Assembly: GCA_016165875.1 (NCBI GenBank)
Contig: JABBOT010000009.1
Coordinates: forward strand, 16,408,566 to 16,472,565
Reading direction: 5' to 3'
DNA: 64,000 bases
Origin: Acanthopleura granulata
Taxonomy: Eukaryota > Mollusca > Polyplacophora > Chitonida > Chitonidae
Positions 36,497-48,868 of this stretch are shown here, piece by piece (positions within the stretch are counted from its first letter, which is position 1; each line of letters begins with the position of its first letter). A program made the translations under genes and the position numbers. The notes under the pieces were generated by a model. It did not search any database and was not told the origin of the DNA. It saw only the letters and a list, made by a program, of their open reading frames with translations.

Positions 36497-39073
36497 CCCG
36501 GGTTCCTGGGTTCCACAAAGAACCTCCCTGGCTCTACAGCAACCCTAAACCACTAGCATGATAAGTGGTCTTTGTGATAAAGGACACGTTCTGCAGTTTT
36601 GACCAATGCAATGCCATTTTTGTCTTTGGACGAGAAAGTCGGATGATCTCAAAGCACGTGTTTGGTTTCTTGTGCCTGCATGAAAAAGAAAAATGTCATC
36701 AAGATCCTGATTTTTTTTTTGTTTACCTTTTTTTTTTTCACGCCAGGAGATTTGTTGTCAAATGAAATCAGAAACACTGCAGCTTTTTTGTATAAAAAGA
36801 GTGGAGGAGATCCTGTGATAGAACCCTAGGTACACAAAGTCATTGTGCGGACAAGGACAAGCCAAAATGTGCATTCCTTTATTTTTCAGGGTTTTATTTT
36901 GGGTGTACACGATGCACAGCAATACATTGTTGGAGATGAAAACTAAGCTCGTGCTTTGCCCACAGAGTGCATGTTAGCAGGGATACAAAGTATACGGAGT
37001 CACAAGAGTGAGTGACTTAGTGGCAAGTTGAAACACAATATTGAGTCGCATGCTGTCGTCACATGCCTCTGCTGTCTGTCATGATCTAGACGTTACTGCA
37101 GACCCATGACAGCATCTGCATACTACAGTGTTTATTGTGGCCACGGAAGGCATGTCAACACCCGTCATGTGCGATCATGCCAGACAAGACATCAGTTTTA
37201 CATATACATGTATACTTTAAGAGATATTGGGAATGCGTTGCCTTTAGAGGATGTGAAAAACTGACTATCACGCATACAGAGATATATATATAAAAAAAGT
37301 GTTTCGTAAAACACAAAATGATTGCAAAAGACTTGACTCCACAGGTACAGCTAACTTTTTCTATCGTGAACGTATCCCCTTATCGCTTCCCACAGACCCA
37401 TATACACATATATATATATTTTTTTTTTTTTTCACACCTCATTTCCTAGCCCAGTCCAAAAATTTTTTGGCATTTTTAATTTGGTCATAAATGGCTTTGT
37501 AGATTCTTGTAAAACATGTATAGCTGTAAACTGTAGTACTGCAACAAAGATGTCATGTTATAGTTGTACATAGTATATATAGTTCACCCATATATATATA
37601 TTTTCATGACTCCTCTTGCACATTTACTCTAGGCCATTCCCCCTGCCCCACCACCCACCCCACATGTTCATTGACAGTTTTGAGGGACCATGTAATCAAC
37701 TGTTCATACATTATACTGTACGCATTTAGTTTTGTTGTCACAAACCGTTCTTGCTTGATTGTTGCTGTCGTCTGCAGGGACACTCAATACAACAACAACA
37801 CTTGCATTTCTTGAGAAAATTTGAATAATTTTTTCCCCCAATGTGCCTTTCTTCATATGACTACATACATATCGTTCAGCAGTGCTCCAGCATTTGCATA
37901 TATTCACATAGGTTTTGTTTATTCATCGGGACAAATGTCCATGGGTACGCGTAAATGTAACGTACAAAAAACGACGGCCATCGGCCACAGTGGCAGGCAA
38001 GTGCTATAGGCCATGTTCATCTATTTAAGGGTGGAGTCTGCATTGTGTATGTTAAGCCCTGTGTGCTCAAGTAGGCCATATGATTTGGATTTCCCTATCA
38101 AACCCTTAAACCACATACATATGACCTCTAATTGATTTCCTTCTTCAGAACCCATTGCTGTGGAAGTGACATACTTGTTCTGGAATGCATGCAGCATAAC
38201 ACTCCAACCAAATAAATTAAGAATCTGTTCAGCTAGCCTTTAAATTTTGACGATATTCCCTGTTCGAAATCATTGTAATGCTCTCAGTGGAATCTACATT
38301 TCGCCTCTATAATGTTTTGAAATAGATCTAAATTAAACCTTGGTACTACATGTACAAGCTGACAAAATATGAAGCAAATTTCAGGGGTTGGGGGGTTGGT
38401 CCATGATGATGTTAAAATGGCCAAATTATACAAAAATAACACAGTTATAGGGTGGTCGATAATCACATTTTCAGGTTTTTGTTTCAACACCAGTGACACT
38501 GTACCATTTTGCACGCTACCAAAAATTTATAGCAGCACATGTACCTGTACATGTGGTGGTGTTGAAATTTATGGAAAGTCACCGAGCACTGTGTTGTAGG
38601 CTGGATCTTTGCTTGTACTGGTAGTATGCATAAGCTTAATATCAGCTGTTAGGAAGCTGATGTGGCATTTCTTGTCATCCATACTCTAACTCTCCGTCCT
38701 TGCCTTGTGTACACATGTAAATGAACATTCATATTCATCTTCTATCTCTCTTACATAACCCACAGGCTGCCTCTCTCTGTCAAATACAGTACCCAAATGC
38801 TTTCTGTTTTTCTCTACAACATTTCCGCCGTCAAACTGACTGATCTTTTTCTCAGGATTTTTATCAGATTTTTTTTTTCATGTGTGTTCGCTTTAAAGAT
38901 TATCACATTGAAAAAAAAATGTTATGAAATACATTTATAAAGTTAAATCAAGCTGTACCTGTTGTTTCTACAATAAATGAAATATGATCGTGATTGCAAG
39001 AAAGAAGAAAAAATTTTCTCTACTTTATCTGATAATGGTTACATAAAATATTTTACTTTAAAAAAACAATAAA
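36497..39073 (+). other. YPEL: Probable YPEL 3' UTR and downstream region
   Basis: No coding sequence is recognisable after the YPEL stop. Candidate AATAAA polyadenylation signals lie at 38211-38216, 38972-38977 and 39068-39073, which would give a 3' UTR of about 1.7-2.6 kb. Several long T runs (36712, 37421, 38870) and a run of TA repeats (37404) are present. Which signal is used cannot be told from sequence alone. Confidence 0.4.
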
Positions 39074-41574
39074 AAAAAACAACTAATTTATTGGGGACAT
39101 ACTTCAATAACCTTGTGAATTTTTTCTTTTTTTTTTGTTTCCGTTTTATGTTCATACTCGTCAGACATGTTCGTTGCAGTTGCACATTTTTGAAATGTAT
39201 TTGTCAGATACTTGTGCATGTACACAGTATATATGGTATAGAGTGCTAAAAGTAGGCTGGTAGATGCTTCGGTGCCTGCCCCTGCTTTCCCAGTGTCTTT
39301 GGGTGCTACATTAATGAAAGATTTCTTCACTTCCATTCTTGTTTCTTTTTCTTCCTTCCTCATTGTTTAGTTTGTGGTTAGTATTATTTATTTTGTGATA
39401 CATTAGCTTAAGCTAGCCTATTCTTGTCATTGAGACCCCGCACATAACTTAATTCATTGGGGTTGGGGAAGTTTTGTTTAACGCATTCACTGTCTCTTTT
39501 ATATACATATATATGTATAGACATTTGAGTTTGTTAATTTCACTGTTGTTCAGTTGGTTTTTTTGTTTTTTTTTTCAATATCTTTTGTTTGTTTGTTTGT
39601 TTAAAAGCACTGGTTAGTTCCTTGTTTTGTTGTTTATTTAAAAGTATTGATTCTGTTTGATCAGGGTGTGATTGAGTTATGACTGATTTTTTTTGAATGG
39701 TTTCCAAAATCCCATGTACCAAATACGTTGGTTCTGGAGCACCAGTACCCAGAAAAATATAAAAACACCTTATGAGCAAGATGTTTGTGGGTTTTGAGAC
39801 AACTAGTACTGTGTGTACATGTACCTACGTGTATACCTAAAGGTTTTTTCCAAGAAATAGACCCTTTTGGCATATGCTCTGACACCTTCTTACGTCATAT
39901 GGCAAAAAAAATGTCAGCAGTAGCCTATATGTTTTCGTGATTGACAACACAACGATACAGTCTAACTTCCAAGTAAACCTCAAAACACCTGTCTGAAATG
40001 AGTAGAAATCTCTGAATAGGGAAAATGTGCAAATTAGTCATGAATGAAAATTTGATGTCATTTAGGGTAATTCAGGTCCAAGCTGTGTTATTTGGGCTAT
40101 TGTGTATTCCTACATTTGTAGGGCAAACTTGTAAAGTAGTACCTGTGTCATTTATCTAAGGACTTGGAGAAAGGATGAGTTAGCAAACAATTCCGTGGAA
40201 AGATGCTGCTACATGATTAATTTGAACAGGTTTGAAAAAAAAAATGTGATAAAAGAATTGGATTGATTGTGAAAAATATTGGTTATATGTGTATGTAATG
40301 GTTTCGATTCTTTTTCATTGCACCTTGCACGTTTGCATATACATGTAGTCTTTGGGCTAGGTAGTGTATTTATGTCCTGTTGAGGACAAATTTTGCGCTT
40401 ATTAACTGTGATCTTTGTCAGAAGTACTGCCCTCTGCTGTTGGATGATGTATGCCTGATATAGCACCCTGGTTTTATAGAGTGACACTCCTCCCCATCTT
40501 CCAGCATCCCCCACCCCATCCCAAACCCAGTCCCCTAACATATGCGCTTTCTGTGATCCTCATGAGGCCAGCTTGAGTGAACTGCGCCCCTGTGTCTGTT
40601 CTGCTGGCTACTTTTTATGCAGGTTTTCATCATTTTCACACGGTCGCTAGGTACTGCATGGATACGCGGTACACCGTAACCTTCGTGCAAGGACACACGA
40701 ATTTCTTTGCCTTGCAGTGCACGACAGGCATGCCTTTTTGTACATCAGAACTTTTTTTCATCGATTTCAAACCACGGAGTTCAAGTCTTACATCAGTAAT
40801 GGTTTGCTATTATTTTGTGTGGAACAGGGTTACGGAAAGGCTTAGTTGAATAAGTATACCTTAAAAAGTATCCGGTTTTCGAAGATTAAACCGATAGAAT
40901 GCTGGCAATGAACACACTAATATCAGCTTTCTCCAAGTGTACGTGTTGTTGAAGTGTAGATGATCTTCCATCAAGGGTAGTGCATTGGTAGAGTCAGGTG
41001 TAATGTTACAACACACGTTTTAAGTTTAAAAACCGACTTACGTCGGTGGAGGAATAAATATTTAAGAAAGAATCACCAGATGATTATTTTTACATAGAAA
41101 CCAGAAAGTTTGGTAATAAAAGGGAAAAAGAATCACGAAAAAAAAAGCAACAATACAAAACATGAATGTATCAGCGCATTTTACTTATCATCGTAACATT
41201 CTTATGAACTCATTATCTCTCTCATTATCATTAATGTATTATCATCCTGAGTAGCGCCATTTTTCGTATATGTTGTGCGTACCAGTGTATTCGTGTATAA
41301 ACATATACACACACATATATGTGTATAACAAATGTTTCTCGTAAAAAGAATGACATACTTATTTAATTTATATGTTTGGAAGCTTGTAAGTGTAAACAAA
41401 TAAATGTGACAAAGAAAATTCTTTGTGTTTGTGTGCTTTGAGCAGCGGAGCAGTTTGTGACTATGAGGTAGGTTATCGTGGAACATTGTGCGGTATGGGT
41501 TCAAACCGTTTAAGGAAGGTTTTGTAGATTTCCCGTTTTCACTTATCTCAAGGTCTTATTGGAAATAGAAGGTC
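39074..41574. other. Non-coding region downstream of YPEL
   Basis: T-rich and A-rich runs, TTTG repeats (39583-39602) and C-rich stretches are present. No exon is recognised. Frames at 40.2-40.8 and 41.2 kb lack family resemblance. Confidence 0.6.
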
Positions 41575-41580
41575 CACAGA

Positions 41581-41610
41581 GCTTATTTATTTATTTATTT
41601 ATTTATTTGG
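41581..41610. repeat. (TTTA)n microsatellite at SINE tail
   Basis: TTATTTATTTATTTATTTA continues for about 28 bases, as the reversed 3' tail of the SINE at 41587-41814. Confidence 0.9.
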
Positions 41611-41814
41611 GTTTGGCTTTACGCTGTAATCAAGAATATTCCACTTATACGATGGCGGTCAGCGTTACGGTGGAAGTAGTCCGGCCTTAGCCCAGGGGAA
41701 ACCCACGACCATCCACAGGTTGCTGGATGACCTTCCCACGTAAGGCCGAAGAGGAAGCCAGCATGAACTGGACTTCGACTCAAAGCGACCGCATTGGTGA
41801 GAGGCATCTGAGCT
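41587..41814 (-). mobile_element. SINE family A, 5' truncated, with target duplication
   Basis: The minus strand carries the B-box region, the central domain and the tail, ending in an (AAAT)n tract. The tRNA A-box half is missing. CACAGAGCTTAT (41575-41586) and CACAAAGCTTAT (41815-41826) flank it, a 12-base duplication with one mismatch. This implies truncation during insertion rather than later loss. Confidence 0.88.
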
Positions 41815-42225
41815 CACAAAGCTTATAGGGTCGATTACAGGTTATCGTATTATTGTAATTTATTTTACCCTGGATTCAACGGCTGGGCTTATGGACAAAA
41901 CGGTACAGTCTGGGATGATTGATCGATTGGTTAACGTTGTACTCCAGGAAATTTTACATTTCAGACTGTGTCTATAATGTAATGCATGTATGGAGGGAAC
42001 CACAGTGCCTGAGTAAACAATCTGTTTTTGGCAAGTAACTCACAAACTTTCCCACGTGTTATGCACGTTTTTCGGCTGTAGATCAAGCTCGGAATGTATT
42101 TCATGTTGGTGAAAGGCAAATGATTGACATTTCACTTATCCAGTTTGCTTTAGGCGACATTATATAAAGCCTCACAACTGCACTTACCGGAGCTGAATGT
42201 AGCTGTCATTGAGAAAGATGCATGA

Positions 42226-42352
42226 CTACTAATTGCGAAGTGCAAGTTCAGTCCCGACTTAGGACAGGGAATTGGACCATTCTCCAGCTCTCACTGTCCG
42301 TGGGGACCGTGCTAGCAAAACGACCAACGGCAACGGCATTCATGAGGCCATA
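42226..42352 (+). mobile_element. SINE family B, 5' part fragment
   Basis: GTTCAGTCCCGACTTAGGAC, AGGGAATTGGACC, CAGCTCTCACTGTCCGTGGG and GTGCAGCTTAGC match the B-box and adjoining body of the element at 28310-28430. Confidence 0.6.
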
Positions 42353-42385
42353 TGTGCAGCTTAGCGATCACTGAATATCACTCGT

Positions 42386-42590
42386 TTACTTATTCATTTT
42401 GTTGGTGTTTTACGAATATTTCACTTAACGACCGCGACCAGCATCATGGTTGGAGGAAACTGGGCAAAGCCCGGGGGAAAAGCCACGACCATTCTCAGGC
42501 TACTTGGGGAACCTTCCTACGTACCGCGGGAAGGCAGCCAGCATGAATTGGCCTTGAACTCACAGCGATCGCATTGGACACGGAGACCCA
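42386..42590 (-). mobile_element. SINE family A, partial
   Basis: The minus strand shows the B-box region (GAGTTCAAGGCC), central domain and tail, with a short deletion just before the tail. The head is incomplete (GGGTCTCCGTGTCC remains). It directly abuts a family B SINE fragment on its left. Confidence 0.75.
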
Positions 42591-42829
42591 AAGATCACTT
42601 GTCTCTCGCCGATAATGTTTGCGTTTCTGAATGTAGTAATTTGTCAAAAATCGAGTGTTTACCATTTGGCATCTAGGATTCCCTTCACCCATTAAGCTGA
42701 CCGCCGTCTTGTATAAAGAGAAAAAACAACAATCAAGCTTTGCAGAACCGCATGAAGATGTAATTTATGTGCAGGTTAGCTGATCCTCATGGAATTGTGA
42801 ACAGTGTCCCAAAGGTGTAGTCTTTAACA

Positions 42830-42990
42830 TGCTAGCGTACGTGGGAAGGTCTACCAGTAACCAGCGGATGGTCGTGGGTTTCCTCCCGGGCTCTGCCTGG
42901 TTTCCTCCCACCATAATGCTGACCGCCGTCGTATAAGTGAAATATTCTTGAGTATAAATATTCCTGAAAAACTAATCAAGTAAATAAACA
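42830..42990 (+). mobile_element. SINE family A, 3' half
   Basis: The element starts inside the central domain (CGTACGTGGGAAGGTCTACC) and runs through TTTCCTCCCACCATAATGCT and GTATAAGTGAAATATTCTTG to an AATAAA end. A separate 30-base piece of the same region lies at 42690-42720. Confidence 0.82.
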
Positions 42991-43158
42991 GATTTAACAT
43001 ACTGTGTCATTAACTGAGCCGTACGGGAACGAGTGTACACAGCTGATATTCACAAGAATCAGGACAGGGCAATATTTTGAGCTTTTCCGAGTAATGCATG
43101 TCAGTCAGATTGTGGTACCTAGGCGATTGATATCTTTGGAAGAAAGATGCTGAGAAAT

Positions 43159-43490
43159 CCCTGTCATCATTCTAGTCTCAAAGGAGCATAAATCAAAGTC
43201 ATCAGTCTGGTCTCAAAGGAAAATAAGTCCCTGTCATCAGTCTGATCTCAAAGGAAAATAAATCCCTGCATTCAGTCTAGTCTCAAAGGGACATAAATTA
43301 CTGCCAACAGTGTAATGTCTAAGGAATATGAATCTCTGCCATCAGTCTGGTCTCAAAGGAACATAAATCCCTGTCATCAGTCTAGTCTCAAAGGAACATA
43401 AATCCCCGTCATCAGTCTGATCTCAAAGGAACGTAAATCCCTGTCATCAGTCTGGTCTCAAAGGAACATAAATCCCTGTCATCAGTCTAA
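43159..43490. repeat. Tandem array, ~34-bp unit, about 10 copies
   Basis: The unit reads roughly CATCAGTCTGGTCTCAAAGG followed by AACATAAATCCCTGT. The central copies are more diverged (for example at 43300-43345) than the right-hand ones, which are nearly identical to each other. That pattern fits recent expansion at the right end. Confidence 0.9.
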
Positions 43491-44340
43491 AACCTGCGGC
43501 GTTGTGATTAATTCCCGCTTCAAACATAGGATTCCACTTCGCATTCCGCAGTTGATACAGATGCACCATATGGATTGATCGAAATACCCAAGATACCGCT
43601 TTTGCGGAATCGATGTAATTAACAGTGATGTGGAGATTCCATTGTCCAAGCATGCAGGTAAATCTAAATAAGTCCATTCAGTCGGAACATTTTATTCACA
43701 ATCTTGTGTTTGTTTTACTTTCTCATCATTACTGACATTACAGAAAGTGCAATGAGTTTTAAATTGCGATGTGGTGGAAAGTAGCCCTGTTACGCCGTGT
43801 TATGTAATAATGCACGAAAAATATAATACCCACCGTGTAATGTAATGATAATTACGTGATATAGAATCTTAAAGTACTGAAAGACAGACAAATAAACGGG
43901 AAAGGTAATTGAAACCAGGAGATTGTAGGGGATAAGACTAAAGTAATGTTGAAAATGACTGTCTGTGCTGCCCACATCCGTATGTTTCAATGTTGGAAAA
44001 CAACTCTGCGAAGATCCGAGGATTCCATCGGGTACTGCCGCGTGTCCTATTCGAAATATGACACGTACAGGTTCCCTTTAGCACTTGAATAAGTACAGAA
44101 TATTACATATACCTGTTGTTATGCATTTTATTACATTACACCGAAATTTTGTTATAATGCTCGGGGAATGGTTTTATTACATCACACCGCAAATTTTATT
44201 GCATTTCGCGGTAATATTACACAACACTGACATTACACCCTGTTATTACATTACAGGTTCAGTGTTACATTAATTGTATATTATTACACAACACTGTGTA
44301 ACAAGCCGCTCATTAGTGCGGTCGCTGTGAGTATTAAGTC

Positions 44341-44600
44341 TAACTGTGAAAATGCTTTTGACCAATCAGAACGCAGGATTATTTAAACCCCGTTTATCGG
44401 GTATGACATGAATCGGGCCTTTAACTCATTAATATTCTATCCCTTGATTGCGCACATCTGACAGCTATAGGAGCTCAAAGCGATAAAGCATGTTTCTTAG
44501 AGAAGATAATTTTTTAAATGTTTACTCTTTTTTACCCCGATTTAAGGTATATTTCCCTGGTCTTTTCCTTTAACCTATATCAAGATTTTTTATACTTATT
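44341..44600. repeat. Interspersed repeat shared with 1484-1990
   Basis: AACTGTGAAAATGCTTTTGA, CCAATCAGAACGCAGGATTA, GGAGCTCAAAGCGATAAAGC and TTCCCTGGTCTTTTCC match the repeat near 1.5-2.0 kb in the same order. A weaker third copy of the left part may lie at 60440-60510. No coding capacity is seen. Confidence 0.6.
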
Positions 44601-44629
44601 TCATGGATATTTCAAAGCTGTTCTGATAT

Positions 44630-44772
44630 AGATTTCACTTGTCCGAAGGCGGTCAGAGTAAAGGGTGTTTCGGTGATCGGCTTTGTTATAGGCACCGGAC
44701 CAACGTTCTGACTTAAAACCCTCGTAGCAAGAGCGGCGGCCGGGATTGAACGACTGAGGTGATCTGGACCCT
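44630..44772 (-). mobile_element. Possible SINE remnant
   Basis: GATTTCACTTGTCCGAAGGC at one end resembles the reversed SINE tail. GGCCGGGATTGAACGACTGA resembles a reversed tRNA B-box region at the other. The body matches neither A, B nor C convincingly. Confidence 0.35.
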
Positions 44773-44908
44773 AAAACTAAATCACGGAGAAAATACTCTG
44801 ATTCTATTTGCTTGAAAAATAAAAATATATTTACCCCAAGGCTGCGTACAGTTCAGTCCTAGCTGTCAAATTAAAAAGCCATATCATGAATTATATATTA
44901 AGATACAT

Positions 44909-45068
44909 AGCTATATCAATATATGTGTTCAGTCAGAGTTAGCTATATCAATATATGTGTTCAGTCAGAGTTAGCTATATCAATATATGTGTTCAGTCAG
45001 AGTTAGCTATATCAATATATGTGTTCAGTCAGAGTTAACTATATCAATATATGTGTTCAGTCAGAGTT
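44909..45068. repeat. Tandem array, exact 32-bp unit, 5 copies
   Basis: Units start at 44909, 44941, 44973, 45005 and 45037, each with AGCTATATCAATATATGTG and then TTCAGTCAGAGTT. All are identical except one base in the last copy (AACTATATC). The array is recent and length variation between individuals is likely. Confidence 0.95.
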
Positions 45069-47029
45069 GAGGTCACTTGTGAGCCAGAGGAACTCCCTGT
45101 GACACGCAATAGCAATTAACTGCGATGTAATATTAAATATTTCTCTGCCCCTGGGATCTACATTAAAGGTTACATCTTCCTTCGGTGGATTATAAATGAG
45201 GTTAGTTTTAGGGAAAATCCATAAATTCACATAAAAATCAGAAAAAATGACAAGACAAAAAGGACTCTAATATGACAGCCACACGGAATGGAAGAGGTGA
45301 AATATTGGTTTATGACCAGAGAGGATTGATGTAATTTTGATGGGATATAAGCCCAAAAAATACACCCTCAACTAGAATGTCGTTTGTTTTTGGGGGCATG
45401 CTATGTATTAAACGTTTGTTCCAGTGTCATGCTCTCTGGATGGTAAATCACAAATGCCTCGGTCCATGAAAGAACTTGACTGAAAGTCGGGCAAATGAAA
45501 TTGTTATTGATGGCCACGTGGCAAAAACGTATCCGTGCAATTTTGAATGGATGTATGAGTCGGTGTGGTGACCATCTTGAAAAAACAAGGAAAATATAAA
45601 TCAAGAAATGTTCGTTCGTAGTCGCTAAGCTACAAACCGCAAAAAGCCGATGTCGTTTTGCATCATTAAGTGAATCACTCAAAGGAAGACTTCAAAGCTC
45701 TGACCGACCATACGACAAACAAACAGACAGTGGTTGTTAGAGTTGCTGGTCTACACGTAAAACGTTGGGAAAATGTTACATTTGATTCATTGACCGATTT
45801 ATGTATTTGATTGGTGTTTTACGCCGTATTCAAGGATTTTTCACCAATACGTCTTCTGCCAGAATTCTGGTTTGAGAAAACCGGGCAAAGCCCGGGGAAA
45901 ACACGACCATCTACAGGTTTGCTACATTTGATGGCCTTTGTGAAGTTTAATATAAGCCTACTTCGTAGCTATATACACGTACGTAACTTTGAAATCTTAT
46001 GTTAATTAAAAATTTAATTGGTTGATATAGCGACTTCCTTGCAGATAGGTGTATGGCTAGTGCATCTCCTGATTTCATTGACTAGTATCTGGCCTTCGCG
46101 AAGATGTACGTCTTCTGCTGTTCGTGCAAATTAATCGTCAATCTGGCTAACGTCTAAGACACGTTCGCTTAAATATAAACTAATGGAGATTCTGACAGTG
46201 TATCTTGTCAGGTTTGATCATCCACAACACCATTCACTGGCAGTGTGGAATCAACCTCTTTGATGCTTCCGCCACTTTGTGTCCAAGTGATATTGAACAA
46301 AATATTTTCCCCTTCCCAAATGTGTGAAAATTTACCAAGAAGTTTACCTATTACCATTTGGAAAGCATGATACATGTACCGTCCATAGCACACTTCCATT
46401 CCTTATCCTTAATTCGCTTTGCATAATACTCCACAAGGATCTAAGAAACCAAGATCATTTTCAAAGAGAACGATTACAGGAAACATGTTTGCTGTAAAAT
46501 ACATCCGATTTTCTTTGAACAGAACTGGTGCTCTATGACCTGTACTTTCTCATCAGTAAACCCAGGGATGTCACATGATTCATAAAAAGGCACTGATGTA
46601 TTTTGGTTTAATTGAAAAGATGCTTGCTGAAACACAGCAGCCGTATTTGTTGCGTGTAACAGCAGACAAATACTTTCTTAAAAAAACCCCAGTGATTCTT
46701 AAATAAAACCCTAAGCAAGACAAATAGGCAAATATCTGATTTCAGCGGTTACGTGTGGTCACTTGCTAACTACAACACTGTGATGTGGTATTTTATCTCA
46801 AGCACAGAACAGTATCACATAGCCGGATAGTTTTAGTTGTTTTCACATAGTTAGGAAAGCTTAAAGCCGTTTCCATAACAACGCAAAACCTTAAATGGTG
46901 TTTCCATGTCTGTTTAAATGGCGTTTTGTGAAGTGTTTCGGTTTCAATTTTTAGTATTAATGCGTGTTAGTGTAGTGTTTTAATACCGCCTGTAGTATAA
47001 TAAACAGATTGTCTTCGTTAACATAGGCA
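45069..47029. other. Non-coding region with one SINE fragment
   Basis: Besides the SINE piece at 45798-45926 I recognise nothing. The minus-strand frames at 45.4 and 46.2 kb are unassigned. Confidence 0.6.
45798..45926 (-). mobile_element. SINE family A, 3' half
   Basis: On the + strand it reads TTTGATTGGTGTTTTACGCC, then an altered TCACCAATACG, then AAAACCGGGCAAAGCCCGGG and ACGACCATCTACAGG. This is the reverse of the family A tail and central domain. The head is absent. Confidence 0.8.
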
Positions 47030-47230
47030 GGTGTACGGTGCGACCGATGTATTGTGGGACCAGGTGTAGTGTGGGATGGCTGTAAAGTTTGACCAGGTAT
47101 AGGGCGGGAATGGTGTACGGTTGGACTGGTGTACGGTCGGATCGATGTACGATGAGACCAGATGGAACTGGTATAATGTGGAACTGGTGAAGAGTGACAC
47201 CGGTGTACGGTGGGGGTGGAATACAGGTTA
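47030..47230. repeat. Degenerate minisatellite, ~20-bp GT/GA-rich unit
   Basis: Variants of GGTGTACGGTGNGACCG recur about nine to ten times with irregular spacing. Because it is regular enough to stay open, both strands give spurious reading frames (for example His/Pro/Thr-rich frames on the minus strand). Confidence 0.8.
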
Positions 47231-48538
47231 AACCATGAGTAAGATTCATTTTGTCAGTCTAAAAGAAACAAAACAAAATCATGGGAATCACATGAAAATC
47301 TCTAGTACGTCGAGTGCAGGGAAAACATGTGCAAAAAGCGAGTGAGCATTTATATCTAAAGGTCTATGTCCATGGAAGGAAACCGACTGAAAACCACGAT
47401 CATATTCTGTTAAGGGGTTAGCCAGTCACGAAGACAAACTGGCATTTGTCTTAATCCTCTGGGGAGACCTTCTCTGTGCTCAGCGCACATCTGTCCCTGC
47501 TGTAGTGTCCCTTGTTGCTCTTTCTGACCTTGCCCTAGCCTGATCACCGTCTAAGTCACCCTTCTGTAGTCCTTGCGACAAAATCGCCTGTTACTTCGCC
47601 CAACTTATGCTTTATAAATCCGGTGGCCCTAATTTCTGTCTACTTTCGTCTTTGATGTATGTGAACTATGTTCCATCTTCCACCGGAAGCCTGTGTCACA
47701 GGAGCTAACTGTGTCTGACATTCATGGGTGTTTCTAGTTCGTTGTGACTCCGAGGTTTAGTGTTAAATATTGAAAGATCTGCAGTCCGTAGTAACGTTGT
47801 GTGAAGACGCCAGCTGGCCATACAAAACAATTAATTTCCCATTTAGTTACATGTTACATGTTTGGCCTCACAACGCTGTCCCTAAATTTGCAAACCCTAT
47901 ACCCTCCGGGCCTGATAGTCCCTGTCCCGTGATAAAACTCCAGTCGACTTCCTAATAGGGTATGACAGATGAAACTTTTCGCAAATTTGACAAGCAGATG
48001 ACAGGGGTCAAACTCACCCAGTCAAAGGTTAATGAACTCTGATTTATCACAATATTTGCCTCGTGTGCATCCGCCTCCATTTCCTGAAAAGCGCACAAAT
48101 TTATACCTGGATTGAGACTTTGAAGCCTGTTCTACAAAATGATACTACCCAACAAACAGAAAAAATGAAAAAGGGCAACCCAGAGGAGCAAAAGAAAATA
48201 TCTGTGTAAATACCCAGGATCTACATTCGTTCTTCCAGATCCTGAAGCATTAATTGTGGTGTGTAGCTGGATCGTGCTTGAAACCGGAAGTACATCGATA
48301 CAGCAGGTGTCAAGACAAAGTATTGGAGATTCTTCCCATTTAATTTTAACACACAAATGAAAAAATGCGTCCCATCATTGCGTATAAACAATGAATTTGT
48401 CGAAAAACAAGTTATTGACCTTGGAATTCATTTTTAATAAAATTTCCGGTCCTACAATGCTAGATCCATTTTTGAACGGTTATTTTAGAATATCTCATTC
48501 TGTCTTTCAAATAGACCATGGATACATGAACTGAATGC

Positions 48539-48868
48539 ATGCCAAGGCCGGACTTGATGACAGTCATACATAGCAACCAGAACAACCTCAATGCCCTTCT
48601 GTTCCATCTCAACAAGGTGGTCTACGTGACAGAACAACCAAAATCAATCAATATAATCGATCTTGAACCGGTAAAAACGTTGCCTGAATATACTGTTGAT
48701 GTAGCCCTATTGAAGTTACAGTGCAATGTCTTAGTCTCAATCTCCGGAACACTTACTAGGCTGGATCCAGATATGAGGACAAAAACACACCTTCCCTGCA
48801 TTAACTGTGATTTTACTGGTGGGCGAAGCATCCCCGAGAGTTGCTCTGTTTGCATCGTATTCAGGTGA
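48539..48868 (+). other. Unassigned 109-codon open frame inside block A
   Basis: A frame of 109 codons opens at 48539 and ends at 48868. It has mixed composition, no membrane segment and no motif I recognise. It has no clear counterpart in copy B, which argues either for a local insertion or for a chance frame. I lean to chance. Confidence 0.2.

Noticed and set aside
40209..40541. 110-codon minus-strand frame
   Set aside because: No family resemblance; it is rich in residues expected from C/T-rich antisense sequence.
43159..43490. Regular short repeats considered as a CRISPR array
   Set aside because: Units are directly adjacent with no unique spacers and the genome is eukaryotic.
46980..47249. 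89-codon His/Pro/Thr-rich minus-strand frame
   Set aside because: It is produced by the degenerate ~20-bp minisatellite; repeat unit changes, not selection, keep it open.
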